Shown: in pieces, positions 1 through 14,429 of the stretch
Layout of the letters: every line of letters begins with the position of its first letter
How positions within the stretch are numbered: position 1 is the stretch's first letter
Origin: Siphonodentalium dalli
Taxonomy: Eukaryota; Mollusca; Scaphopoda; Gadilida; Siphonodentaliidae
Reading direction: 5' to 3'
Length of the DNA: 64,000 bases
Assembly: GCA_032622095.1 (NCBI GenBank)
Contig: CP136068.1
Span: 61,216,025-61,280,024 of the forward strand
Notes under the pieces: model-generated
The model's input: the letters and a program-made list of their open reading frames with translations, nothing else
Told to the model about the DNA's origin: nothing
The model's database searches: none
Made by a program: the position numbers and the translations under genes

Positions 1-2155
1 TGGGGATACCTATATATGTATGTGGCGGGGATACCTATATATGTGTGTGGTGGGGATACCTATATATGTATGTGGTGTGGATACCTATATATGTATGTGG
101 CGGGGATACCTATAAATGAGTGTGGTGGGAGACCTATATATGTATGTGGTGGGGATACATATGTATGTGGTGGGGATACCTATAGATGTATGTGGTGGTG
201 ATACCTATATATGTATGTGGTGGTGACACCTATATATGTATGTGGTGGCGATACCTATATATGTGTGTGGTGGGGATACCTATATATGTATGTGGTGGGG
301 ATACCTATATATCTATGTGGTGGGGATACCTATATATGTATGTGGTGGGGATACGTATATTTGAGTGGTGGTCATACCTATATATGTATGTGGTGGGGAG
401 ACCTATATATGATTGAGGCGGGGATACCTATAGATGTGTGTGGTGGGGATACCTATATATGTATGTGGTGGTGATACCTATATATGTATGTGGTGGGGAT
501 ACCTATATATGTGTGTGGTGGGGATACCTATATATGTATTTGGTGGGGATACCTATATATGTGTGTGGTGGTGATACATATAGATGTTTGTGGTGGGGAT
601 ACCTATTGATGTATGTGGTGGGGATACCTATATATGTATGTGGCAGCGATGCATATAGATGTATGTGGTGGGGATACCTATAAATGTATGTGGTGGGAAT
701 ACCTATATATGTATGTGGTGGTGATACCTATAGATGTATGTGGTGGGGATTCCTATATATGTGTGTGGCGGTGATACGTATAGATGTGTATGGTGGTGAT
801 ACCTATAGATGTGTATGGAGGGGATATCTATAGATGTATGTGGTGGGGATACCTATATATGTGTGTGGCGGTGAAACATATAGATGTGTATGGTGGGGAT
901 ACCTATATATGTATGTGGTGGTGATACCTATATATGTATGTGGTGGGGATACCTATATATGTGTGTGGTGGGGATACCTATATATGTATTTGGTGGGGAT
1001 ACCTATATATGTGTGTGGTGGTGATACATATAGATGTGTATGGTGGGGATACCTATAGATGTGTATTGAGGGGATACCTATAGATGTATGTGGTGGGGAT
1101 AACTATATATGTGTGTGTGGCTGTGAAACATATAGATGTGTATGGTGGGGATTCATATATATGTGTGTGGTGGGGATACCTATAGATGTGTGCGGTGGTG
1201 ATACATATAGATGTGTGTGGCGGGGATACCTATATATGTATGTGGTGGGGATACCTATATAAGTATGCGGTGGGGATACCTACCGATGTATGTGGTGGGG
1301 ATACCTATATATGTATGTGGTGGGGATACATATATATGTATGTGGTGGGGATACCAATAGATGTATGTGGTGGGCATAGCTATATATGTATGTGGTGGGG
1401 ATACCTATAGATGTATGTGGTGGGGATACCTATATATGTATGTGGTGGGGATACCTATACATGTGTGTGGTAGGGATACTTATAGATGTATGTGGTAGAG
1501 ATACCTATATATGTGTGTGGTGGGGATACATATATATGTATGTGGTGGAGATACCTATATATGTATGTGGTGGGGATACCTATATATGTGTGTGGTGGGG
1601 ATACCTATATGTGTATGTGGTGGGGATACCTATAGATGTGTGGTAGGGATACCTATATATGTATGTGGTGGGGATATCTATAGATGTGTGAGGCGGGGAT
1701 ACCTATATATGTTTGTGGCGGGGATACCTATATATGTATGTGGCGGGGATACCTATATATGTGTGTGGTGGGGATACCTATATATGTATGTGGTGGGGAT
1801 ACCTATATATGTGTGTGGTGGGGATACCTATATATGTATCTGGTGGGGATACCTATATATGTATGTGGCGGGGATACCTATATATGTGTGTGGTGGGGAT
1901 ACCTATATATGTATGTGGTGGGGATACCTATATATGTATGTGGCGGAGATACCTATATATGAGTGTGGTGGGGATACCTATATATGTATGTGGTGGGGAT
2001 ACCTATATATGTATGTCGTGGGGATACCTATATACGTGTGTGGTGGGGAGACCTATATATGTATGTGGTGGGGAGACCATAGAGATGTATGTGGTGGGGA
2101 TACCTATATATGTATGTGGTGGGGATACATATGTATGTGGTGGGGATACCTATAG

Positions 2156-3455
2156 ATGTGTGTGGTGGTGATACATATAGATGTTGTTGGTGGGGATACC
2201 TATAGATGTATGTGGTGGGGATACCTATATATGTATGTGGCAGTGATACATATAGATGTATGTTGTGGGGATACCTATAAATGTATGTGGTGGGAATACC
2301 TATATATGTATGTGGTGGTGATACCTATAGATGTATGTGGTGGGGATTCCTATATATGTGTGTGGCGGTGATACATATAGATGTGTATGGTGGTGATACC
2401 TATAGATGTGTATGGAGGGGATATCTATAGATGTATGTGGTGGGGATACCTATATATGTGTGTGGCGGTGAAACATATAGATGTGTATGGTGGGGATACC
2501 TATATATGTGTGTGGTGGGGATACCTATAGATGTGTGTGGTGGTGATACATATAGATGTTTGTGGTGGGTATACCTATAGATGTATATGGTGGGGATACC
2601 TATATATGTATGTGGTGGGGATACATATAGATGTATGTGGTGGGGATACTTATATATGTATGTGGTGGGGATACATATATATGTATGTGGTGGAGATACC
2701 TATAGATGTATGTGGTGGGGATACCTATATATGTATGTGGCGGGGATACCTATAGATGTATGTGGTGGGGATACCTATATATGTATGTGGTGGGGATACC
2801 TATATATGTGTGTGGTGGGGATACCTATAGATGTATGTGGTGGGGATACCTATATATGTGTGTGATGGGGATACATATAGATGTATGTCGTGGGGATACC
2901 TATATATGTATGTGGTGGGGAAACCTATATATGCATGTGGCGGGGATACCTATATATGTGTGTGGTGGGGATACCTATATATGTATGTGGTGGGGATACC
3001 TATATATGTATGTGGCGGGGATACCTATATATGTGTGTGGTGGGGATACCTATATATGTATGTGGTGGGGATACCTATATATGTATGTGGCGGGGATACC
3101 TATAAATGAGTGTGGTGGGGATACCTATAAATGTATGTGGTGGGGATACCTATATATGTATATGGTGGGGATACATATAAACGTGTGTGGTGGTGATACC
3201 TATATATGTATGTGGTGGTGATACCTATATATGTATGTGGTGCGGATACCTATAGATGTGTGTTGCGGGGATACCTATGCATGTATGTGGTGGTGATACC
3301 TATATATGTATGTGGTGGGGATACCTATATATGTATGTGGTGGTGATACCTATATATGTATGTGGTGGGGCTACCTATATATGTGTGTGGCGGTGAAACA
3401 TATAGATGTGTATGGTGGGGATACCTATATATGTGTGTGGTGGGGATACCTATAG
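2156..3455 (+). repeat. Higher-order repeat, 1,300-bp period (copy 1)
   Basis: Variant units starting at 2156 recur in the same order from 3456, an offset of 1,300 bp or exactly 52 units. Shared landmarks are the ATACATATAGATG / GGCAGTG / GGGAATACC series (about 2156-2371 and 3456-3671) and the GGGTATACC unit near 2570 and 3870. The match is imperfect, with scattered substitutions and some unit gain or loss after about 3870, which suggests an older duplication than those on the right. Confidence 0.65.
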
Positions 3456-3830
3456 ATGTGTGTGGTGGTGATACATATAGATGTTTGTGGTGGGGATACA
3501 TATAGATGTATGTGGTGGGGATACCTATATATGTATGTGGCAGTGATACATATAGATGTATGTGGTTGGGATACCTATAAATGTATGTGGTGGGAATACC
3601 TATATATGTATGTGGTGGTGATACCTATAGATGTATGTGGTGGGGATACCTATATATGTGTGTGGCGGTGATACATATAGATGTGTATGGTGGGGATACC
3701 TATAGATGTGTATGGAGGGGATATCTATAGATGTATGTGGTGGGGATACCTATATATGTGTGTGGCGTTGAAACATATAGATGTGTATGGTGGGGATACC
3801 TATATATGTGTGTGGTGGGGATTCCTATAG

Positions 3831-6010
3831 ATGTGTGTGGTGGTGATACATATAGATGTTTGTGGTGGGTATACCTATATATGCATGTGGCGGGGATACC
3901 TATATATGTGTGTGGTGGGGATACCTATATATGTATGTGGTGGGGATACCTATATATGTATGTGGCGGGGATACCTATATATGTGTGTGGTGGGGATACC
4001 TATATATGTATGTGGTGGGGATACCTATATATGTATGTGGCGGGGATACCTATAAATGAGTGTGGTGGGGATACCTATATATGTATGTGGTGGGAATACC
4101 TATATATGTAAATGGTGGGGATACCTATAGATGTGTGTGGCGGGGATACCTATACATGTATGTGGTGGTGATACCTATATATGTATGTGGTGGGGATACC
4201 TATATATGTATGTGGTGGTGATACCTATATATGTATGTGGTGGGGATACCTATATATGTGTGTGGGGGGATACCTATATATGTATTTGGTGGGAATACCT
4301 ATATATGTGTGTGGCGGTGATACATATAGATGTGTATGGTGGGGATACCTATAGATGTGTATTGAGGGGATACCTATAAATGTATGTGGTGGGAATACCT
4401 ATATATGGATGTGGTGGTGATACCTATAGATGTATGTGATGGGGATACATATATATGTATGTGGTGGGGATACATATATATGTATGTGGTGGAGATACCT
4501 ATAGATGTATGTGGTGGGGATACCTATATATGTATGTGGTGGGGATACCTAAAGATGTATGTGGTGGGGATACCTATATATGTATGTGGTGGGGATACCT
4601 ATATATGTGTGTGGTGGGGATACCTATAGATGTATGTGGTGGGGATACCTATATATGTGTGTGATGGGGATACATATAGATGTATGTGGTGGGGATACCT
4701 ATATATGTATGTGGTTGGGAAACCTATATATGCATGTGGCGGGGATGTGTGTGGTGGTGATACATATAGATGTTTGTGGTGGGTATACCTATATATGCAT
4801 GTGGCGGGGATACCTATATATGTGTGTGGTGGGGATACCTATATATGTATGTGGTGGGGATACCTATATATGTATGTGGCGGGGATACCTATATATGTGT
4901 GTGGTGGGGATACCTATATATGTATGTGGTGGGGATACCTATATATGTATGTGGCGGGGATACCTATAAATGAGTGTGGTGGGGATACCTATATATGTAT
5001 ATGGTGGGGATACCTATAGATGTGTGTGGCGGGGATACCTATACATGTATGTGGTGGTGATACCTATATATGTATGTGGTGGGGATACCTATATATGTAT
5101 GTGGTGGTGATACCTATATATGTATGTGGTGGGGATACCTATATATGTGTGTGGTGGGGATACCTATATATGTATTTGGTGGGAATACCTATATATGTGT
5201 GTGGCGGTGATACATATAGATGTGTATGGTGGGGATACCTATAGATGTGTATTGAGGGGATACCTATAAATGTATGTGGTGGGGATACCTATATATGTAT
5301 GTGGTGGGGATACCTATATATGTGTGTGGTGGGGATACCTATAGATGTATGTGGTGGGGATACCTATATATGTGTGTGATGGGGATACATATAGATGTAT
5401 GTGGTGGGGATACCTATATATGTATGTAGTTGGGAAACCTATATATGCATGTGGCGAGGATGTGTGTGGTGGTGATACATATAGATGTTTGTGGTGGGTA
5501 TACCTATATATGCATGTGGCGGGGATACCTATATATGTGTGTGGTGGGGATACCTATATATGTATGTGGTGGGGATACCTATATATGTATGTGGCGGGGA
5601 TACCTATATATGTGTGTTGTGGGGATACCTATATATGTATGTGGTGGGGATACCTATATATGTATGTTGCGGGGATACCTATAAATGAGTGTGGTGGGGA
5701 TACCTATATATGTATGTGGTGGGAATACCTATATATGTATATGGTGGTGATACCTATAGATGTGTGTGGCGGGGATACCTATACATGTATGTGGTGGTGA
5801 TACCTATATATGTATGTGGTGGGGATACCTATATATGTATGTGGTGGTGATACCTATATATGTATGTGGTGGGGATACCTATATATGTATGTGGTTGGGA
5901 AACCTATATATGCATGTGGCGGGGATGTGTGTGGTGGTGATACATATAGATGTTTGTGGTGGGTATACCTATATATGCATGTGGCGGGGATACCTATATA
6001 TGTGTGTGGT
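3831..6010 (+). repeat. Higher-order repeats with 715- and 465-bp steps carrying a 15-bp partial unit
   Basis: One cassette (GTGTGTGGTGGTGATACAT, a GATGTTTGTGGTGGGTATACC unit, a TATATATGCATG unit, then two GGCG-type units) starts at 3831, 4745, 5460 and 5925. The last three copies begin at an abnormal junction where GGCGGGGAT or GGCGAGGAT runs straight into GTGTGTGG, leaving a partial unit of about 15 bp. The steps 715 and 465 bp equal 28 and 18 full units plus 15 bp. The region therefore grew by duplicating segments that already held this out-of-register join. Confidence 0.75.
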
Positions 6011-6919
6011 GGGGATACCTATATATGTATGTGGTGGGGATACATATGTATGTGGTGGGGATACCTATAGGTGTATGTGGTGGTGATACCTATATATGTA
6101 TGTGGTGGGGATACCTATATATGTGTGTGGTGGGGATACCTATATATGTATGTGGTGGGGATACCTATATATCTATGTGGTGGGGATACCTATATATGTA
6201 TGTGGTGGTGATACCTATATATTTGAGTGGTGGTCATACCTATATATGCATGTGGTGGGGAGACCTATATATGAATGTGGCGGGGATACCTATAGATGTG
6301 TGTGGTGGGGATACCTATATATGTGTGTGGTGGTGATACATATAGATGTGTATGGAGGGGATACCTATAGAAGTATGCGGTGGGGATACCTATATATGTG
6401 TGTGGCGGTGAAACATATAGATGTGTATGGTGGGGATACCTATATATGTGTGTGGTGGGGATACCTATAGATGTGTGTGGTGGTGATACATATAGATGTG
6501 TGTGGTGGGGATACCTATAGATGTATGTGGCAGTGATACATATAGATGTGTGTGGTGGGGATACCTATAAATGTATGTGTTGGTGATACCTATAGATGTA
6601 TGTGGTGGGGATACCTATATAATTGTGTGGCGGTGATACATATAGATGTGTATGGTGGGAATACCTATAGATTTGTATGGAGGGGATATCTATAGATGTA
6701 TGTGGTGGGGATACCTATATATTGTGTGGCGGTGAAACATATAGATGTGTATGGTGGGGATACCTATATATGTGTGTGGTGGGGATACCTATAGATGTGT
6801 GTGGTGGTGATACATATAGATGTTTGTGGTGGTGATACATATAGATGTTTGTGGTGGGGATACCTATATATGTATGTGGTGGGGATACCTATAGATGTAT
6901 GTGGTGGGGATACTTATAT

Positions 6920-7840
6920 ATGTATGTCGTGGGGATACATATATATGTATGTGGTGGGGATACCTATAGATGTATGTGGTGGGGATACCTATATATGTAT
7001 GAGGTGGGGATACCTATAGATGTATGTGGTGGGGATACCTATAGATGTATGTGGTGGGGATACCTATATATGTATGTCGTGGGGATACCTATATATGTGT
7101 GTGGTGGGGATACCTATATATGTATGTGGCGGGGATACCTATATATGTGTGTGGTGGGGATACCTATATATGTATGTGGTGGGGATACCTATATATGTAT
7201 GTGGCGGGGATACCTATATATGAGTGTGGTGGGGATACCTATATATGTATGTGGTGGGGATACCTATATATGTATATCGTGGGGATACCTATATACGTGT
7301 GTGGTGGGGAGACCTATATATGTATGTGGTGGGGAGACCATAGAGATGTATGTGGTGGATATACCTATATATGTATGTGGTGGGGATACCTATATATGTA
7401 TGTGGTGGGGATACCTATAGATGTATGTGGTGGTGATACCTATATATGTATGTGGTGGTGATACCTATATATGTATGTGGTGGGGATACCTATATATGTG
7501 TGTGGTGGGGATACTTATATATGTATGTGGTGGGGATACCTATATATGTATGTGGTGGAGATACCTATATATGTATGTGGTGGGGATTCCTATATACTTG
7601 AGTGGTGGTCATACCTATATATGTATGTGGTGGGGAGACCTATATATGAATGTGGCGGGATACCTATAGATGTGTGTGGTGGGGATACCTATATATGTGT
7701 GTGGTGGTGATACATATAGATGTGTATGGTGGGGATACCTATAGATGTGTATGGAGGGGATACCTATAGATGTATGTGGGGGGGATACCTATATATGTGT
7801 GTGGAGGTGAAACATATAGATGTGTATGGTGGGGATACCT
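6920..7840 (+). repeat. Higher-order repeat pair, 2,223-bp offset (copy 1)
   Basis: The order of variant units is repeated from about 9143 with a constant offset of 2,223 bp. Landmarks are the GGGGAGACCATAGAGATG unit (7331 here, 9554 in the partner, and a more distant relative at 2070), the TATACGTG unit just before it, and the TTGAGTGGTGGTCATACC unit near 7598 and 9769. The approximate ends are where the variant order stops matching. Confidence 0.65.
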
Positions 7841-9142
7841 ATATATGTGTGTGGTGAGGATACCTATAGATTTGTGTGGTGGTGATACATATATATGTGT
7901 GTGGTGGGGATACCTATATATGTATGTGGTGGGGATACCTATATATGTACGTGGCAGTGATACATATAGATGTGTGTGGTGGGGATACCTATAAATGCAT
8001 GTGGTGGGAATACCTATATATGTATGTGGCGGTGATACATATAGATGTGTATGGTGGGGATACCTATAGATGTGTATGGAGGGGATATCTATAGATGTAT
8101 GTGGTGGGGATACCTATATATGTGTGTGGCGGTGAAACATATAGATGTGTATGGTGATGATACATATAGATGTTTGTGGTGGGTATACCTATAGATGTAT
8201 GTGGTGGGGATACCTATATATGTATGTGGTGGGGATACCTATAGATGTATGTGGTGGGGATACCTATATATGTGTGGTGGGGATACCTATATATGTATGT
8301 GGTGGGGATACCTATATATGTATGTGGTGGGGATACCTATATATGTATGTGGTGGGGATACCTATATATTTGAGTGGTGGTCATACCTATATATGTATGT
8401 GGTGGGGAGACATATATATGAATGTGGCGGGGATACCTATAGATGTGTGTGGTGGGGATACCTATATATGTTTGTGGGGGTGATACATATAGATGTGTAT
8501 GGTGGGGATACCTATAGATGTGTATGGAGGGGATACCTTTGGATGTATGTGGTGGGGATACCTATATATGTGTGTGGCGGTGAAACATATAGATGTGTAT
8601 GGTGGGGATACCTATATATGTGTGTGGTGGGGATACCTATAGATGTGTGTGGTGGTGATACATATAGATGTGTGTGGTGGGGATACCTATAAATGTATGT
8701 GGTGGGAATACCTATATATGTATGTGGCAGTGATACATATAGATGTGTGTGGTGGGGATACCTATAAATGTATGTGGTGGGAATACCTATATATGTATGT
8801 GGTGGTAATACCTATAGATGTATGTGGTGGGGATACCTATATATGTGTGTGGCGGTGATACATATAGATGTGTATGGTGGGGATACCTATAGATGTGTTT
8901 GGAGGGGATATCTATAGATGTATGTGATGGGGATACCTATATATGTGTGTGGCGGTAAAACATATAGATGTGTATGGTGGGGATACCTATATATGTGTGT
9001 GGTGGGGATACCTATAGATGTGTGTGGTGGTGATACATATAGATGTTTGTGGTGGGTATACCTCTAGATGTATGTGGTGGGGATACCTATATATGTATGT
9101 GGTGGGGATACCTATAGATGTATGTGGTGGGGATACTTATAG

Positions 9143-10063
9143 ATGTATGTGGTGGGGATACATATATATGTATGTGGTGGGGATACCTATAGATGTATGT
9201 GGTGGGGATACCTATATATGTATGTGGTGGGGATACTTATATATGTATGTGGTGGGGATACCTATAGATGTATGTGGTGGGGATACCTATATATGTATGT
9301 GGTGGGGATACCTATATATGTGTGTGGTGGGGATACCTATATATGTATGTGGCGGGGATACCTATATATGTGTGTGGTGGGGATACCTATATATGTATGT
9401 GGTAGGGATACCTATATATGTATGTGGCGGGGATACCTATATATGAGTGTGGTGGGGATACCTATATATGTATGTGGTGGGGATACCTATATATGTATGT
9501 CGTGGGGATACCTATATACGTGTGTGGTGGGGAGACCTATATATGTATGTGGTGGGGAGACCATAGATATGTATGTGGTGGGGATACCTATATATGTATG
9601 TGGTGGGGATACCTATATATGCATGTGGTGGGGATACCTATAGATGTATGTGGTGGTGATACCTATATATGTATGTGGTGGTGATACCTATATATGTATG
9701 TGGTGGGGATACCTATATATGTATGTGGTGGGGATACCTATATATGTATGTGGTGGGGATACCTATATATTTGAGTGGTGGTCATACCTATATATGTATG
9801 TGGTGGGGAGACCTATATATGAATGTGGCGGGATACCTATAGATGTGTGTGGTGGGGATACCTAAATATGTGTGTGGTGGTGATACATATAGATGTGTAT
9901 GGTGGGGATACCTATAGATGTGTATGGAGGGGATACCTATAGATGTATGTGGTGGGGATACCTATATATGTGTGTTGCGGTGAAACATATAGATGTGTAT
10001 GGTGGGGGTACCTATATATGTGTGTGGTGGGGATACCTATAGATATGTGTGGTGGTGATACAT
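9143..10063 (+). repeat. Higher-order repeat pair, 2,223-bp offset (copy 2)
   Basis: Partner of the block at about 6920-7840, with the same landmark units in the same order. It differs by substitutions such as CATAGATATG for CATAGAGATG near 9560. Ends are approximate. Confidence 0.65.
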
Positions 10064-10856
10064 ATAGATGTGTGTGGTGGGGATACCTATAGATGTATGT
10101 GGTGGGAATACCTATATATGTATGTGGCAGTGATACATATAGATGTGTGTGGTGGGGATACCTATAAATGTATGTGGTGGGAATACCTATATATGTATGT
10201 GGTGGTGATACCCATAGATGTATGTGGTGGGGATACCTATATATGTGTGTGGCGGTGATACATATAGATGTGTATGGTGGGGATACCTATAGATGTGTAT
10301 GGAGGGGATATCTATAGATGTATGTGGTGGGGATACCTATATATGTGTATGGCGGTGAAACATATAGATGTGTATGGTGGGGATACCTATATATGTGTGT
10401 GGTGGGGATACCTATAGATGTGTGAGGTGGTGATACAAATAGATGTTTGTGGTGGGTATACCTATATATGTATGTGGTGGGGATACCTATAGATGTGTGT
10501 GGCGGGGATACCTATAGATGTATGTAGTGGTGATACCTATATATGTATGTGGTGGGGATACCTATATATGTATGTGGTGGTGATACCTATATATGTATGT
10601 GGTGGGGATACCTATATATGTGTGTGGTGGGGATACCTATATATGTATGTGGTGGGGATACCTATATATGTATGTGGTGGGGATACCTATATATGTATGT
10701 GGTGGGGATACCTATATATTTGAGTGGTGGTCATACCTATATATGTATGTGGTGGGGATACCTATATATGAATGTGGTGGGGATACCTATAGATGTGTGT
10801 GGTGGGGATACCTATATATGTGTGTGGTGGTGATACATATATATGTGTATGCTGGG

Positions 10857-11830
10857 GATACCTATAGATGTGTATGGAGGGGATATCTATAGATGTATGT
10901 GGTGGGTATACCTATATATGTGTGTGGCGGTGAAACATAGAGATGTGTATGGTGGGGATACCAATATAAGTGTGTGGTGGGGATACCTATAGATGTGTGT
11001 GGTGGTGATACATATAGATGTGTGTGGTGGGGATACCTATAGATGTATGTGGTGGGGATACCTATATATGTATGTGGCAGTGATACATATAGATGTGTGT
11101 GGTGGGGATACCTATACATGTATGTGGTGGGGATACCTATATATGTATGTGGTGGTGCTACCTATAGATGTATGTGGTGGGGATACCTATATATGTGTGT
11201 GGCTGTGATACATATAGATGTGTATGGTCGGGATACCTATAGATGTGTATGGAGGGGATATCTATAAATGTATGTGGAGGGGATACCTATATATGTGTAT
11301 GGCGGTGAAACATATAGATGTGTATGGTGGGGATACCTATATATGTGTGTGGTGGGGATACCTATAGATGTGTGTGGTGGTGATACATATAGATGTTTGT
11401 GGTGGGTACACCTATAGATGTATGTGGTGGGGATACCTATATATGTATGTGGTGGGGATACCTATAGATGTATGTGGTGGGGATTCTTATATATGTAAGT
11501 GGTGGGGATACATATATATGTCTGTGGTGGGGATACCTATAGATGTATGTGGTGGGGATACCTATATATGTATGTGGTGGGGATACCTATCGATGTATGT
11601 GTTGGGGATACCTATATATGTATGTGGTGGGTATACCTATTTATGTGTGTGGTGGGGATACCTATAGATGTATGTGGTGGGGATACCTATATTTGTATGT
11701 GGTGTGGATACCTCTATATGTGTGTGGTGGTGATACCTATATATGCTTGTGGTGGGGATACCTATAGATGTGTTGTGGGGATACCTATAGATGTATGTGG
11801 TGGGGATACCTATAGATGTGTGTGGCGGGG
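10857..11830 (+). repeat. Higher-order repeat pair, 3.6-3.8 kb apart (copy 1)
   Basis: The variant series here recurs at 14430-15628. The offset is 3,573 bp at the start and 3,798 bp at the end, because the second copy has a 200-bp tandem duplication and one extra unit. Shared rare landmarks are the GGATTCTTATATATGTAAG unit, the TGTGGATACCTCTATATG unit and the short GATGTGTTGTGGGG unit near 11771 and 15569. Confidence 0.75.
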
Positions 11831-12082
11831 ATACATATATATGTGTGTGGCGGGGATACCTATATATGTATGTGGCGGGGATACCTATATATGTGTGTGG
11901 TGGGGATACCTATATATGTATGTGGTGGGGATACTTATATATGTGTGTGGTGGGGATACCTATATATGTATGTGGTGGGTATACCTATATATGTATGTGG
12001 TGGGGATACCTATATATGTATGTGGTGGGGATACCTATATATGTATGTGGTGGGGATACCTAAATACGTATGTGGTGGGGAG

Positions 12083-12330
12083 ACCTATAGATGTATGTGG
12101 TGGGGATACCTATATATGTATGTGGTGGTGATACCTATATATGTATGTGGTGGTGATACCTATAGATGTGTGTGGTGGGGAGACCTATATATGTGTGTGG
12201 TGGGGAGACCTATATATGTATGTGGTGGTGATACCTATATATGTATGTGGTGGGGATACCTATATATGTGTGTGGCGGGGATATCTATAGATGTGTGTGG
12301 CGGGGAGACCTATATATGTATGTGGTGGGG
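12083..12330 (+). repeat. Unoccupied paralogue of the retrotransposon target site (upstream)
   Basis: The unit series matches that on both sides of the LINE insertion: an AGACCTATAG unit, GGTG-ending units, a unit ending GTGTGTGGTGGGG followed by AGACC, then a GGCG unit followed by ATATC. No insertion is present. It has one more AGACC unit than the paralogue near 20493, so it is a slightly diverged relative rather than an exact copy of the site. Confidence 0.6.
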
Positions 12331-14429
12331 TTACCTATATATGTGTGTGGTGGGAATACCTATATATGTATGCGGTGGGGATACCTATATATGTATGTGG
12401 TGGGGATACCTATATATGTATGTTGCGGGGATACCTATAGATGTGTGTGGTGGGGATACCTATATATGTATGTGGCGGGGATGCCTATAGATGTATGTGG
12501 TGGGGATACCTATATATGTATGTGGTGGGGATACCTATATATGTGTGTGGCGGGGATACATATATATGTGTGTGGTGGGGATACCTATATATGTGTGTGG
12601 TGGGGATACCTATAGATGTATGTGGTGGGGAGACCTATATATGTATGTGGCGGGGATACCTATATTTGTATGTGGTGGGGATACCTATATATGTGTGTGG
12701 TGGTGATACCTATATATGTATGTGGTGGTGATACCTATATATGTATGTGGTGGTGATACCTATATATGTATGTGGTGGGGATACCTATAGATTTGTGTGG
12801 TGGGGATACCTATAGATGTATGTGGTGGTGATACCTATATATGTATGCGGTGGGGAAACCTATAGATGTGTGTGGTGGTGATACCTATAGATGTGTGTGG
12901 CGGGGATACCTATAGATGTGTGTGGTGGGGATACCTATATATGTATGTGGTGGAGATACCTATATATGTGTGTGGTGAGGATACCTATAGATGTGTGCGG
13001 TGGTGATACCTATATCTGTGTTTGGTGGGGATACATATATATGTATGTGGTGGTGATACCTATATATGTATGTGGCGGGGATACCTATAGATGTGTGTGG
13101 TGGTGATACCTACAGATATGTGTGGTGGGGATACCTATATATGTGTGTGGTGAGGATACCTATATATGTGTGTGGCGTGGATACCTATATATGTGTGTGG
13201 TGGGGATACCTATCTATGTGTGTGGTGGGGATACCTGTAGATGTGTTTGGTGGGGATACCTATATATGCATGTGGTGGGGATACCTATATATGTGTGTGG
13301 TGGGGATACCTATAGATGTGTGTGGTGGCGATACCTATAGATGTGTGTGGTGGGGATACCTATAGATGTATGTGGTGGGGAGACCTATATATGTATGTGG
13401 TGGGGATACCTATATATGTGTGTGGTGAGGATACCTATATATGTGTGTGGTGGGGATACCTATATATGAGTGTGGTGGGGATACCTATATATGTATGTGG
13501 TGGGGAGACCTATATATGTATGTGGCGGGGATACCTATATATGTATGTGGTGGGGATACCTATATATGTGAGTGGTGGGGATACCTATATATGTGTGAGG
13601 TGGGGATACCTATATATGTATGTGGTGGGGATACCTACATATGAGTGTGGTGGGGATACCTACATATGTGTGTGGTGGGGATACCTATAAATGTGTGTGG
13701 TGGGGGTACCTATAGATGTGTGTGGTGGGGATACCTATATATGTATGTGGTGGTGATACCTATATATGTATGTGGTGGGGATACCTATATATGTATGTGG
13801 TGGGGATACCTATATATGTGTGTGGTGGGGATACCTATAGATGTGTGTGGTGGGGATACCTATAGATGTGTGTGGTGGGGGTACCTATAGATGTGTGTGG
13901 TGGGGATACCTATATATGTATGTGGTGGTGATACCTATATATGTATGTGGTGGGGATACCTATATATGTATGTGGTGGGGATACCTATATATGTGTGTGG
14001 TGGGGATACCTATAGATGTGTGTGGTGGGGATACCTATATATGTGTGTGGTGGGGATACCTATATATGTGTGTGGTGGGGATACCTATAGATGTGTGTGG
14101 TGGGGATACCTATAGATGTGTGTGGTGGGGATACCTATAGATTTGTGTAGTGGGGATACCTATATATGTGTGTGGTGGGGATACCTATATATGTGTGTGG
14201 TGGGGATACCTATAGATGTGTGTGGTGAGGATACCTATATATGTGTGTGGTGGGGATACCTATATATGTATGTGGTGAGGATATATATATATCTATGTGG
14301 TGGGGATACCTATATATGTATGTGGTGGGGATACCTATATATGTATGTGGTGGGGATACCTATATATGTGTGTGGTGTGGATAACTATAGATGTGTGTGA
14401 TGGGGATACCTATAGATGTATGTGGTGGG

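Noticed and set aside
10862-11119. Reverse-strand open frame of 85 codons (repeated at 14435-14692; 66-codon versions near 25495, 29450, 43737, 49199 and 61083)
   Set aside because: They occur only where runs of ACAT-type units remove the periodic TAG. They are complements of the same tandem repeat with no gene-like features.
11816-12490. Long forward open frame of 224 codons within the satellite (and many similar ones elsewhere)
   Set aside because: The frame is open only because the 25-bp unit lacks forward stops. The same peptide period appears in all three frames, frames end wherever a TATAGATG or GGTGATACC unit falls, and single-base unit length changes are tolerated. No start context, introns or constraint are visible.
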